From Mesodorylaimus sp. YZB2_4 (lineage: Eukaryota > Nematoda > Enoplea > Dorylaimida > Dorylaimidae), in the NCBI GenBank assembly GCA_030248295.1, contig JASANH010000606.1, forward strand, positions 868,001 to 932,000: a DNA stretch of 64,000 bases. The letters run 5' to 3'. This document shows positions 22,339 through 40,836 of this stretch, piece by piece (positions within the stretch are counted from its first letter, which is position 1; each line of letters begins with the position of its first letter). The notes under the pieces were generated by a model that made no database searches, was not told the origin of the DNA, and was given only the letters and a program-made list of their open reading frames with translations. The translations under genes were made by a program, and so were the position numbers.

Positions 22339-25300
22339 TCACCTCGCCCCTTAGGCTCCGGGGTGTCTAGGCCAATTAGCTTCCACACTATCGCTGCATC
22401 CTTTCTCTTCTTTCCATATGAACGTGCAGCTGGATCAGACCGGCCTCTAGAATGGACACAGGCCTCGTGGTGATGACAATTTACGCGTACTTCGCATTTC
22501 TTCCCTTCTTTCATACGGGGCGTCGACTGGCCCCAAACTTCTTCCCGTGCCGTTTTCGGACTCAACTCCGTGTCCGCACGTCGCATCGTATCGACGGAGT
22601 GAATTCGACGAGGGCATGCCGTAGTTGAGCATATATGGAGGGTACGTGTGCAAAACATTCGAGTCTGCCCTCGATTTGCAGTTTTAGGCGTTTTACATTC
22701 TTATCATTCCATTGTCACTCGTTTTTAGTTCTTTTATCAACCAAGCAAAACTGCCTGGTTCATTTTGAATGTAAGAAGTCATTTCAATTTGATTTGATGT
22801 ACATATTTTAATCAGTTCAGCTTCCTGGTACTGTTACCCACACATTTGGGGCTTAGAGTTCAGTGGGAAATATTTGTATGGGCCGCGGGGCTTTGGGATC
22901 CCAGGGTTCGCCTGCCTTTAGCTGTAATGACAACCAGAATAAGTGCGGCAGGCGATCGTCAAATTCTCCTAGCCCTTGTGTAGTGTATGCTTAGGAGTAC
23001 TGTAGCGCAGTACAAACTAGTTGCGACGATCCTTCTTCTGAAGTGGGAAGAACGATTATGTATTCTTGTTGCATATTTATGGCACATGTACGAATGCCGT
23101 GATACCTTTCTACTCGTCTTGTTCGGGCCAAAGAATTTGATCTCGCCAATGCTAGTGTAGAGTAGCTGTTAGGACGTGATGACACGCATTTATTGTACCG
23201 AGTGTACTTACAGTACAACGACGTTGGCCCCTTCCTGGGCTTCAACTACGGCTCTTTTTATGACGAGCGACGAACGAATGTGGCGTGAGTTTTGTTCCAT
23301 GTTAGTCTAGCTTGTATGCGAATCCTGACGCTTGCGTCGTGTCTTCTGACTGACGCATTTGATGCTTCCGCTTGAATGCTTTTGCGAATCAAAGTTTTTT
23401 ATATAGTTTTCATGGAACTATGCCTCGAGGAAACAACGCCCTGAAATAGATTGGGGTGCAGAACGCCTACGAAATGATCAACTGGTTTTCGGTCTGCCTA
23501 TCTGTGCTTGCATAGAAGTACTGATCATGAATAAATTTGACAGTGACGATGTGCTTGGTTCGAGATGACATGTGTATCGAGCACAGAGATTTAAGTGCAC
23601 CAGAGGGCATGTGCTATCTGATAACTCGAAATCCACACAGAACCGTGTTGTGTTCCAGCTGTGTACACAGCTGCACTTGGGGCATCATCCGTCAGGGTCA
23701 TGTTGGTGCCATTGATGACCAGTCGCAAGACCTGGTTGGCTGCTTGACGCGGCACGAAAGCGCCACTTGGTCCAGTGGAGCCTTCAGCCAGTTACTGGAG
23801 GTCCCGTGCACCAAGATAAATTCTGTCGCTTCTTCCAAACTTGCGGCACGCTGAAATATCATCCCTGATGCCTCATGGGTGACATAAGCGAAGACTTCAA
23901 GAGAGCGACAGCTAATATAAAACGTTCAAGGAAGAGACTCGACGAGTTAGCCATTGGTGCAACGATCCCAATGTTGGTGGCTATCACAGTGCAAGGAGGG
24001 AAGATTGTAGCTCGATTATTTGAACTGATCATGCCTGCCTGTCTACCACGCACCTGATGCACCTGAGGGAGCATCATGCATAGAGCCAGTCGACTGAGAG
24101 TGCGGCAAATGCACGCACGAATTGGCCTTTCTGGGCAGTAGAGAGTTTTTTAGGCCAAAACCACAGGATGTGCCTGCTGGGCTCAATCATGCACATACCC
24201 CTGAGTTAGGTTTAACCATACCTCGGAGAATGGTCCCCAGGTAAAGTCCGCGATGACTTAGTTGCAGCTTTATCTCCTTTGTTAGGTCTTGTTGCACACG
24301 TAGACGCCATCCAGAGCCACAAGTCTGTGCTTCGACATGCCTTGTGACTAAGAGGTTGCAAGAAGACACGAACTTTCTCTTTTTCCTTCAAGTAGGGTTT
24401 TCCGTTTCGAGTTCGAGCCCCCCCCCCCCCCCCGCAGCAAACGCCTCTTTAGACCTTGATGCATTGCAACGATCCATGCGATAGTATGCACAAGACCTCA
24501 CTTGGTCAACTGACACCTGCCACATCCGATGACAAGGCACACGTGTTGTAGTCTCACCTGCCATCCAATGGCTAGCAGTCAACATTGCAAAGAAGACCCG
24601 CATGTGAATCTCAGTGCTCGTATAACCTTGTACGAACTGTTGGTGCCTGATTCCATCCTCAGCTGGCTGGAAGTATCGAATTGAAGTTTCTAGGCTGGTA
24701 ACCATCTTGTGCAGAACTCCTCTGATCCCCTAATCGTGTGTCCTGAAGTGCGACTTGACATGCATTAAACTCGTGCCCAGATGTTTCTGCAGCCTGTTGT
24801 CCTCGACGTGTCCACCACGACGAAGGCACTCCTTGCATCACACTAAATGACTGCCAGGCACGTCATCCATCCGGCTCTATCCTAGCACGGGCTCTCACTA
24901 ATTAAGTAGTTGCTTACTTTCACGATGCTTGGGCTTCAAATGACAGTGCCTTCTATAAAATGTACTGTATGACTTTGCCATCTCTCCTCATGCCTATCGA
25001 GCATCCATTTCCGGCTTAGCCTTGCTCGTTTCTACATAGGTGAGACAAATCTTCACACGGGTCGTAAGACATCAAAACTTGCGCGTGCTAGCTGGAATCG
25101 ATTTTCCCTTCTTTGCACACTATCTGATGAAAATGCTGCTGCGCTTGTAAGCTGGGCAAAGCACATGTGCTTCTGCGAATTAAGTACCGGTATAGACAAT
25201 TTCTAGCCGTGCGTGAAATGTCTTTACAGCTGTCATGACTTTGGTTGATATAAAGCGTGGCCTTATCATCGTGATGAGCCAATACGACAGAGATGAGTCT

Positions 25301-25501
25301 GTTTCAACCGAGTATTTGTATACTGCTTGCCTTTATACAGTATTGTACATGTAATAGCAGAATGTGCCGTGCTTACAAATAAAAATGCATTTTCCACTGA
25401 ACGAAAAAATATGCAAATTAGATCGGCGTGCTGACATCATACCTCAAGAACACGGCGAATTAAAAAAACTGAAACCTTTCTCCTCTGAAAGCAAGCGCAA
25501 A
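22339..25501. other. Gene-poor region between the Jeb-like and SAM genes
   Basis: About 3.2 kb holds no recognised gene. A run of 16 C is at 24418-24433. Short frames at 23.5-24.1 kb (+) and 24.4-24.8 kb (-) have protein-like composition but are broken and match nothing I recognise. Decayed mobile-element sequence is possible. A TGAATAAAT near 23528 is a distant candidate poly(A) signal for the Jeb-like gene. Confidence 0.45.
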
Positions 25502-26521
25502 TTATTCAGGCTTTTTGGTAGTGTTCAATCTTTCGTGCTTCAAAAACATGATGGCGCTGTGTATCTTTACTGCGGGTCCTAAACGAATGTTCATCAACTT
25601 GATGATATCGTGCTGGGTCAGTAATAGGAAAGCTTCGCCATCGATCTGCTCCTGACGAAATTTCTCTGCCACTGCCGGAGGACATGATGGCAGAGCTTTC
25701 ACAAAATCAGACACCATATCCACTGACCATTTATTAGCCTGAGATAGCTCGGCGGGCTTGCACGTACTGAAGCCAGAGAAGAGTTTCTTGTTGAGTGAAG
25801 AATGCCAACATACGGGAATTGGATGAATGCTGGAATTGCCGGGGTTCCGTTGTCTATGTTTTCTCGGATTGTTAAAAACGCATTTATCCGGCGAGAAAAC
25901 GCTGTTGTGCACCAGAACATCGATGGCGATCTCTCGTTCTTTTACGTATGTCGCTTGAACTGCGCCACCATTTCCTTCACGTTTTTGGCGTTTGCTTCTA
26001 GTCGGTTCGGGATCGTCGGTTGTAGCAGTTGCCGGAATCAGTTTCATCGGGTATCGCCTAGGTTGACGTCGAACACCAAAAAATCTGCGTTTTCGTCGCC
26101 TTCGATATCGGTACTGATCGAAGTTGTGCTTTTCGTCGTTTATCGATGTTAATTTCGGAGGTAATTCCATATCGTCAATGACACGCTCGTCGTTATCACA
26201 TGCCATTGCCGAAGCACACGCATCTAAGCGAGGCGTTTTGGGGAAGGATTTTGGTTTCAAAAATCGATCATTCGTAAGATTCGATCGAGCGACAGCTTCA
26301 ACACAGTCGTCGATGTACTTGGATCTTGCACGTTTCGAAGTGCCGTTTGCTCTACGTCCTTCCCGAACTTTGCGCACGACATCCTGAACCACGTTTGGCA
26401 CAGTGGGCTCGGTGCGGGGTGGGTCATCACGAAGAGTCACTGCGTCAGGCTCAACATTTGATTCATCTTCTGCGGATGCAGGCGGTGAGGATGATTTGAG
26501 CAATTGTTCCACGTCTGACAT
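25502..26521 (-). CDS. Intronless SAM-domain protein, Polycomb-type SAM
   Basis: This single-exon ORF encodes 339 residues from an ATG at 26521. The C-terminal 65 residues (about 268-334) are a SAM domain: KWSVDMVSDFVKALP, then AVAEKFRQEQIDGEAFLLL, then IIKLMNIRLGPAVKIHSAI. The pattern Q-x-IDG-x-A-LLL and N-I-x-LGPA-x-KI is that of the SAM domains of polyhomeotic, Scm, L3MBTL and Sfmbt proteins, which polymerise or pair in chromatin complexes. A strongly basic patch, YRRRRKRRFFGVRRQPRR, in the middle could be a nuclear signal or nucleic-acid contact. An acidic Ser/Pro-rich N-terminus precedes it. I see no MBT repeat and no clear FCS zinc finger, so the subfamily is open. A chromatin role is inference from the SAM type and basic region. 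Confidence 0.78.
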   Translation of the reverse strand: MSDVEQLLKSSSPPASAEDESNVEPDAVTLRDDPPRTEPTVPNVVQDVVRKVREGRRANGTSKRARSKYIDDCVEAVARSNLTNDRFLKPKSFPKTPRLDACASAMACDNDERVIDDMELPPKLTSINDEKHNFDQYRYRRRRKRRFFGVRRQPRRYPMKLIPATATTDDPEPTRSKRQKREGNGGAVQATYVKEREIAIDVLVHNSVFSPDKCVFNNPRKHRQRNPGNSSIHPIPVCWHSSLNKKLFSGFSTCKPAELSQANKWSVDMVSDFVKALPSCPPAVAEKFRQEQIDGEAFLLLTQHDIIKLMNIRLGPAVKIHSAIMFLKHERLNTTKKPE

Positions 26522-27900
26522 TCTGGCTGCTTCAGACTTTTCGCTTTAGGCCTATCGAAAAGTAAATTTCTAGTTAGAAATATTATTTCGAAACAACTCT
26601 TTAACGCGGCTGGAAAATACAGAAGCGCAGTTGGAAGTCAAGAGTGCGTAATCAATACACGTAGAAGCCCTTAGATACGAGACTCGCCTACATGAGTTTT
26701 ATTCGATTCGGCATACTGCTTCCTTCTAAAGCTAAAACTAAGGCGCCTGGACCATCAGTCGCACAAGAATTTGCTCCAACTCACAATCCCTCAGGCCCGT
26801 ATCGCTCATATACAGTAGTAGGGGTAAACCCTGACGTTACTCCCATCAGCCCCTACTGTCGCTGGCAAACTGGTCCACGTAAAATACTGGATACATCTCG
26901 TGCTACGCAGCCGCCATGCAGCACAAGCTGCCCACAGAAGCTAGTCACAGTTTTCAGCAGCTTTTCACTAGCTATCCTACACCCGCTGAGGCCAGTATAC
27001 GCATCGCTGTTGTGTACATACAAGCACGCACACGAAACATCGTCTATCCAGCCAGCGGACCCAAGCGGCCTCAATATGGCATGCATATGTACGTACACAT
27101 ATATATACCGTGCATACTCCGGCATAGGCCCACTAAACGCACAGAACCTCAAGCTCGCACACGACGTGTCCTCCTATACCCTAGAACAAGACAATGTAGA
27201 ATGACAGCTGCACACGGCAGTCCGACAGCTTACAGTAAGACAGGGTAACGCGCCGTGCCCAACCACGACCTTTATACTTTCACATAAAATGCTGTCATAA
27301 ACCAGTGGTTTATATTACTTTATCATGAACTCCACTTGTTGTTGCCAAAGTCGAATATTCGCATTACTTGAAACTAAACGCAGTCAAAACACAAACTTAC
27401 GATGCTGTAGCACACATAGCAGAAAAGTGTACCTACTACACGACACAAGGCTGCCTCAGCCGCGCAGCAGCAATCAATAAATGAGTGGGTAGTACTGTAA
27501 CTAAAAAGGAGACATGCGCACCCCGACCGACACAATCCCGCAGTCTGTACTTACCGCCATTTGGAATGGTCCAAGAGCTGAGTGTGCGCGGCTGCTAGTT
27601 CCCATGGCTCCTATGCGTAGGTGGACAGGATGCCTTGTGAGGTTGGGCGAATCGGTTGGTTGATCTGCGATCAAGCGTTGGCCGCTTCATCGAAAGAGAG
27701 AGAACTCGTTTTATGCACGGATAACAAATAGGTAAGCTGGTGTGCAGGTATGCTGTGAAAGTTTTGCTACTGTGATATTGGAAAATTATGTTGAGTGAAG
27801 TGGCAAAGCCGCCCACGCGCTTCCTATTTAGGGTCGTGCGGTGGAGTTGCCGGGCTTGCCTATTCTGAGAAGAACCTATCTTATTTCAGTCTGTACCGAA
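26522..27900. other. Intergenic region between SAM gene and RSK
   Basis: The two flanking genes are divergent, so this 1.4 kb should contain both promoters. An ORF of about 170 codons at 26692-27204 has no recognisable motif and is crossed by frames on the other strand. A TTATTTCAG acceptor-like site ends at 27889, 11 bases before the RSK ATG. A TATATATA run is at about 27100. Confidence 0.45.
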
Positions 27901-34828
<6,928 letters not shown>

Positions 34829-35560
34829 GGCTAACTTCGTTTTCGTGTACTTACTCATAGTTGTGCGTGGTAATTCGGGCTGCTTCTTGCGAATTAGCTT
34901 GCGTTTTTCTGCCGTATTACCTTTAGAAATGGTTTGTCGTGGTGATTAATGGATTTTGAGGCCTAGTCGATTTTTGAAAAGGGTTCCGTTCATGTATTTG
35001 GGTTTATCGATTTCCGTATTGTATGGGAGGGGACTCGTCGAGGGAAGCTAGTTGATGGGTTACGTGCTAAGAATAGTGATCTTTTCTAAGCGCGTCGTCG
35101 AATGGCCGTTTGTATTCATAGTACAAGACCCATTCCGCGTAGTGAATGTCGAGCCAGTGATTTGGTGTATTGTTTATGTAAGAAATGTTTCTGCTTAGGA
35201 TTACATAGTTCATTAATTTTTTTAAGTTCAGAGCTTTCTGGGGCGATTTTTGAAATGTGCATGAAACTTCGTGTTTTTGATTCTTCCTTTCGTTGGACCG
35301 CTAGATTCTAATGCATTTCGTGTGTTCTATGATTTAGTTTCGTGTATGGGCTTTTTGTAAGCTTCTCTTAGTTGCGTAGGTTTGTTGTGTGTGCTGCATA
35401 TGTGGTCGTGGTGATGCGGATAAGCTGTTTGGCCAGGCTGGGGCCATCTACCTTTGACTCAAGTACTGCAGATATGGCTGCCTAGTGCGCATCGTCCGTA
35501 TTACGGGATCGTGTTCGTGTTCACTTGGAAGATGGAGCCGTGATTAGTTATCTGGTTTTC

Positions 35561-35566
35561 AATAAA
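35561..35566 (+). terminator. Poly(A) signal candidate AATAAA
   Basis: An AATAAA lies 733 bases after the RSK stop and 175 bases before the serine racemase ATG, in AT-rich DNA with no gene between. It could end the RSK transcript. No downstream GU-rich element was evaluated. Confidence 0.4.
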
Positions 35567-35740
35567 TTTTGAGTATTATGCGGTTGTGTGTGATTAAAGG
35601 ACTAGCACGCTGGTTTATCTTGGACTGGATAGGAAGGGCAGAAGGACGTGGTTTGCTTGTACTTGCTGGTACGGTGCGGGATGAAGGTGCGGTTCGTCGT
35701 TTCAGCACCTTTTCGTGTGATCTGCGTTTCTACGAGCACC

Positions 35741-37642
35741 ATGTCAAACAAATTTGATTATCGGTCAGTCCTGGAAGCGTACAACCGGATTCGAGATGTC
35801 GTACATCGCACTTCAGTCATCACAAGCAAATCGGTGGATGACATGGTCGGCACTAAGATCTACTTTAAAACTGAATGTTTCCAAAAGACAGGATCTTTCA
35901 AAGCACGTGGGGCCTTGAATGCAGTGAGTGACTGGCGGTGTGGAAATGTGATAGAGGATGAAAAGGGATAAAAATTACAGATTTTGAAACTGAAGACAGA
36001 GAAGAATGTGGATCGCGTGGTAAGTAACCATTGCTCTGCCCAGTTCTAGTTAAGTGGCAACCAAGCCTGGCAGGCGTAGAAGAGAACGTGACCATCGAGA
36101 CAAAAGCTCCGACTGGAGCAGTCTTTCGACTATACCTGCGGCTGAAACGTCAACACCAGCCAGAGGAGAGTATCGATCATTTTCTCCGACTCGCCAAGGC
36201 CCGCCAGGCTCGAGGGTTGCAGTATCTTCATCCGGCCATCGCCCACCTAATCAGCACCTAATGTTCTGATGAGGCAGGGCAGTCAGGCTCGCGGGTTCCG
36301 TTAGATCGAGGTTATTAACGGTAGGGACGGTTTCTGAAGCACTTAGACCACCTTCTGGACTTCCTCTCTTGTGCGAATGGTCCAAAAAAGTATCATATTT
36401 GTTGTATGTTCAGATAACGCACAGCAGTGGCAATCACGGCCAAGCGCTGGCCTTTGCTGCCCAGCAGGCAGGTGTAACGTGCACGGTGGTCGTCCCAGAC
36501 AATGCGCCAAAAGTGAAAGTGAATGCAATCAGGGCGTATGGAGCGAATATTGTTATGTGCGAATCGACTATGGCTGCCAGGTGGGAACACTATGTCTGGG
36601 TCCGTAGGTACTACTGGGAGTGACTGTAGAGCTTTTGCACCACTCCAAAAACCAAGAGCAGCCAACCAACTCTTCTGATCTGATGAGTGAAGCTCCATGC
36701 AAAAAAATTGATTGCCAGACGAGCCTCGACAATTGCGACCAAAGTGCAATGTTCTGTACGTTTTTAGGAACGACACCTGCAGTCGCATCATCAATGAGAC
36801 GGGTGCAGTGCTGGTTCATCCCCACGACGACTTGGATGTTATGGCTGGGCAGGTACAATTTCTCTTCTCCTACCTTTCCCGTTATGACTTCGTTGTGTCT
36901 TAGGGAACTATCGCTTTGGAACTGTTCGAGCAGGTGCCAGATTTGGACGCGGTCCTGGTGCCGGTAGGAGGCGGTGGTATGCTATCTGGTATTGCTGCTT
37001 GGACGAAACATGTGAAACCTGACTGCAAAGGTGAGTAGCTGCTTGTTTGGTGACCAACGGGCTCTAACTGTCGCGAATTATGTGGAAGCGTACTGCGTAG
37101 GATAAGTCTTCTCAGTTTCACTTCCTTCTCAGAATAAGCCGCGTTTCAGTATTCGCTGTCGAGCCGTATGGAAAGCAGCTGTCCCGCAGTCTACGAGCTG
37201 ACCAGCTAATTTGCGAGGACCGTTCAAAATTGTTGAATACACTGGCTGATGGTATGCGCATTCCTGGAATCGGCGATCACTGCTTCCCTGTCATATCAGC
37301 TTTGTGCGAAAAGGAAGTGTTCAGTGTGGTGAGTATGGGAGCCAGTTCCGAAGATTGAAGTTTGCGACACTTGGGACCTTGCATTTTAGAACGACCAGGA
37401 AATCATCGAGGCTATGAAGCTAACTTATCAGCGGCTGAAGGTGCGTACGCTCCCTTTCCCAGGAGTATAAATCCAAACAGGTCGTGCTTGTTCTTTAGTT
37501 AGCTATCGAACCAAGCTCAGCAACGGGTGTGGCTGCACTGTTTGGAAAACAATTTCGAACTTTTGTACCCAATCTAAGACATGTGGCTGTGATCTTATGT
37601 GGTGGCAATGTTGACTTGGATATGCTCCCATGGAACAATTGA
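35741..37642 (+). CDS. SRR: Serine racemase (PLP-dependent)
   Basis: Serine racemase interconverts L- and D-serine and can also dehydrate serine to pyruvate. Exons 35741-35923, 35981-36019, 36414-36580, 36768-36852, 36904-37030, 37150-37328, 37390-37440 and 37499-37642 join in frame to 324 residues (human 340). The PLP-lysine loop reads FQKTGSFKARGALNA. THSSGNHGQALA carries the serine-racemase-type active-site serine. VPVGGGGMLSGIA is the phosphate-binding glycine loop, and LCGGNVDLD closes the fold. The fold-type II threonine-dehydratase relatives share most of these motifs, but the overall order and the THSSGNHGQ segment favour racemase. There is no ACT regulatory domain, as expected. Introns 2 and 3 carry mobile-element-like and repeat sequence. 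Confidence 0.93.
36049..36261 (+). mobile_element. Possible retroelement gag fragment in serine racemase intron 2
   Basis: A short frame in the 394-base intron encodes FRLYLRLKRQHQPEESIDHF followed by LRLAKARQARG. This resembles the conserved middle of LTR-retrotransposon Gag proteins, where a phrase like F-x-x-R-x-Q-x-x-x-ESI-x-x-F-L is common. Nothing else of an element (reverse transcriptase, LTRs, zinc knuckle) is present. It is at most a small relic, and similarity by chance cannot be excluded. Confidence 0.4.
36598..36745 (+). repeat. Dispersed repeat, copy B, in serine racemase intron 3
   Basis: This is the diverged partner of 125-290, starting GGGTCCGTA and ending ATTGCCAGACGAGCCTC. 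It fills most of the 187-base intron 36581-36767, beginning 18 bases after the donor. The copy is shorter than copy A because gaps between the shared blocks differ. Confidence 0.65.
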
Positions 37643-37922
37643 TATTACATAATCGGGGGCTTATGCTGATGGTGACCAGTGATTTACAAATTTGGTAGTT
37701 GTTACAGTTCGTTAATTGATAGTGGCATTAATTGATAGGGTGAGCAACAGAGCGATCATGTTTATTCCTTTGCGTGTCATAGATGTGAATTTTGATGATT
37801 TGAGGAAGCCACTGATTGCAGCACAGCTAGTGTAAAGTATGTACTGCGCGGTGGCACACTGAACCTTGGTCATTCTTGACCTTGGTTTGTGTCATGCGGT
37901 CTCTCCGAGGCGTGATTGGGCT

Positions 37923-40836
37923 ATGCAGCGGTTGAAAGATCTGATGACGGCTATAGGGATCGGTCCGCCGAGAAACGCCACCAGCGGAAGGGTCATTCAC
38001 TTATCTTCTACCGATGTCATTTCTTTACGCCCAATCGAAGAAAGCGATTTCAAAGTGGTGAACAACATTTTCGTGAAAGGCTTTGGAAACGTGCCAGTCG
38101 AGAAAGTAAGTATTCGACTTCTGATTTTTCTTAGGTAGCTTCAGAAACTGGGATCTGTTTGAAAAATTTGGACTTTTTCAGGGCGAGTTCAGTTTGCTAC
38201 CAAAAAAAGTCCAGCTCTTTATTGCAAAGTGTGCCCAACTTTTGCATCCGAAAGGAATCTTCATTTGTGATGTAAGTACTAACAATAAGAGTCCCTTTTC
38301 TAAATCACAGCAACAAAAAGTAGTGCATAGGGCTCCGAGCAAGAAGCTGATCAGCTCATCGGCATTCTAGTAAAGTGCGATCAGCTGATCCCATTAAAGA
38401 AACGTGAAAACTGGTGAGTGCCTTGATTTTTAAAACAGTCGTAAGATGATGCTTCTTGTACTTAAGCTATGTGTGCCGTACTGACCCTGAAGATTTGGCT
38501 CGCGTGGAAACCAAGACTTGGATAACAACACCGGACCGATACGAGACAGTCGCACACACGCCGATTGGAATCAGACCAAAGATGGGCAACTGGATGAGCC
38601 TGGAACAGCTCTCAAAAGAGCTCGATGACCGTTTTCCCGGATCCATGTCTGGTATGCTTTATTTGGAGCGCCTTCAGTCACGATCATCGTGATGCAAATT
38701 TCAGGGCGTGTTATGTATGTGATACCGTTCAGCATGGGGCCAATCGGAGGCTCGTTTTCAAAGATCGGTGTCCAAGTGACCGACAGCGCCTACGTGGTCC
38801 TGAATATGCGAATATTGACTCGTGTATCGGGCCGAATATGGAAAGTATTGGGCGACAGTGATTTCGTGCGCTGTGTTCACTCGGTTGGTGCCCCGCATCC
38901 TGTCCAAAGTAAGCTTGTCTCTCGAGCTATAAGTCACACCTCGCAGCTGCGGTACAGTGTAGTGAAAGTCCCGCGTCTCCTATATCCTGTGCCTCACCTG
39001 TCGATTTTAGGGCCCGTTATCGCTAACTGGCCGTGCGATCCCGAAAGGGTATTGATTGCCCATCGTCCGACGGAGCGCGAGGTTTGGTCATTTGGTTCTG
39101 GCTACGGATGGAACAGCAATCTTGCCAAGTGCTTTGCTCTGCGCATTGCCTCCTGCATTGCTCGCGACGAGGGCTGGATGGCTGAGCACATGTTGGTGAG
39201 CGGGTCTCTCCAGGATGTTTGCAACTGTCAGAAACCCGTCTTTCAGATCTTAAGTGTGACGAGCCCGCAAGGCAAAGAACGATTCATCGCCGCCGCCTTG
39301 CCGTCGAACTGTGGCAAGACTAATTTGGCCATGCTGCGACCCACTCTTCCAAGTTGGCGGGCAAAATGCGTGGGTAAGCTATGCATATGCTGACCGGCTT
39401 GGTTTTCTCAACGGTTGAGGTCTGCACAGGTGACGACATAGCTTGGATGTGGTTCCGCGGAGATGGTCAGCTGGTTGGTATGAATCCAGAAAACGGTTTC
39501 TTCGGTGTTGGACCAGGTCGAACTGATTTTTAATGCATTTTTAGGATATTCACTCGACGGAACTTTTAGGCACTAATAATACGACCAATCCAGTGGCCAT
39601 GGAGACTATCAAGAAGAATGCACTCTTTACCAACTGCGCCATTACGGCTGACGGAGACTTCTTCTGGGAAGGCATGGAAGACGAAATCGCCAACAAGGTT
39701 TCGTTGTTTTGTTTCTTTTGACCCGCATTGACCCGATCATTTATTTAGGGCGTTCAAATGACCAATTGGCTAGGCCAGCCATGGAAGATCGGAGACCCCG
39801 GGGACGCAGCTCATCCAGCCAGTCGATTTACTGCCTCATGTACTCAGTGTCCCATCATGCATCCGAAGTGGGAGAGTACCGAGGGTGTCCCGATAGACGC
39901 CATTCTGTTTGGAGCTCGTCGCCCGACAGGCAAGTGTAAAAGGGATGCTGATTAGTCACGGGAAACAAGAATTTCTGCCTCAGGTGTGCCACTAGTGTTC
40001 GAAACATTAAGCTGGAATCACGGCGTTTTCGTCGGTGCTGGCCTGAAGTCTGAAGTAAGTCTATGTCGACTTATGCGCGTATATTGACTCAGCTAATTAT
40101 TTTAGGGTGCTGTAACCACTAAATACACGGGTAAGAGACCCTGTCTGACGTGCGACCTGTGTGGGAATATTTTTTTTGGCATTGTGTTGCAGGAAAGAAA
40201 GTCGCGCACGTGCACGATCCAATGGCTATGCGATCTTTCATGGGTTACAACATGGGAAGATATCTCCAACACTGGATCGAACTAGCCAAGCGCCCTCACA
40301 AAGTCAGTTTGGTTGTCGGTCGAGGATAAAAGCTGTTGCACAGATTTTCAGATGCCGAAAATTTTTCACGTGAACTGGTTCCGTGTTAACAATGACGGAG
40401 AATTGCTTTGGCCTGGCTTCGGTGACAATATACGCGTGCTGGACTGGATCTGCCGTCGTCTGGACAACGAGGACGTCGCTGAGGAGAGTCCAATCGGCTT
40501 GATTCCGAAGAAAGGTGCCGTGATTTGGAACCTCATTCCACTCCATTCCATTTCCATTTCAATGATTTGAATATGATGAGTTGATTTAAGGCTCGATCAA
40601 CTTGGAAGGTCTGAACGATATTAACTGGGACGAGCTGTTCTCGCTGCCAAAAGACTACTGGATGAAGGATGCAAAGGAGACGCGTCGTTTCTTGGAGGAA
40701 CAGGTCGGCTTGTTGGGTTGATTATGAATGGCAATTCATAAAGTGATCAAACTCTCCATTTCAGATGGGCTCGGACTTCCCGCCTGCTATTCGAGAGGAG
40801 ATGGAAGCTCAAGAAAAACGTATCGTGATGATGTGA
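37923..40836 (+). CDS. pck: Phosphoenolpyruvate carboxykinase (GTP), copy 2
   Basis: Exons 37923-38105, 38182-38271, 38331-38413, 38467-38651, 38705-38908, 39011-39195, 39247-39373, 39430-39516, 39570-39697, 39749-39929, 39984-40054, 40106-40130, 40193-40302, 40352-40514, 40591-40703 and 40765-40836 give 668 residues. Catalytic signatures are kept: [14 protein letters not shown], the lysine before Cys in [10 protein letters not shown], and ARRPTG. Two sites differ from copy 1 and the family norm. The kinase loop reads PSNCGKTN instead of PSACGKTN, and [12 protein letters not shown] has become [11 protein letters not shown], one residue shorter. The N-terminus is about 20-30 residues longer than copy 1 and might target a different compartment, though it is not a convincing mitochondrial presequence. 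One intron starts with GC (CAG|GCAAGT at 39930) and another with GTCGAA (39517). It is probably active. Changed kinetics are inference. Confidence 0.96.

Noticed and set aside
26692..27204. 170-codon plus-strand ORF between the SAM and RSK genes
   Set aside because: It has no recognisable domain, unusual composition, a position in a probable bidirectional promoter, and competing frames.
36581..36623. Reading serine racemase on past 36580 (…WEHYVWVRRYYWE)
   Set aside because: The frame runs into the dispersed repeat. AG|GTGGGA is a usable donor and joins to a racemase-like exon at 36768.
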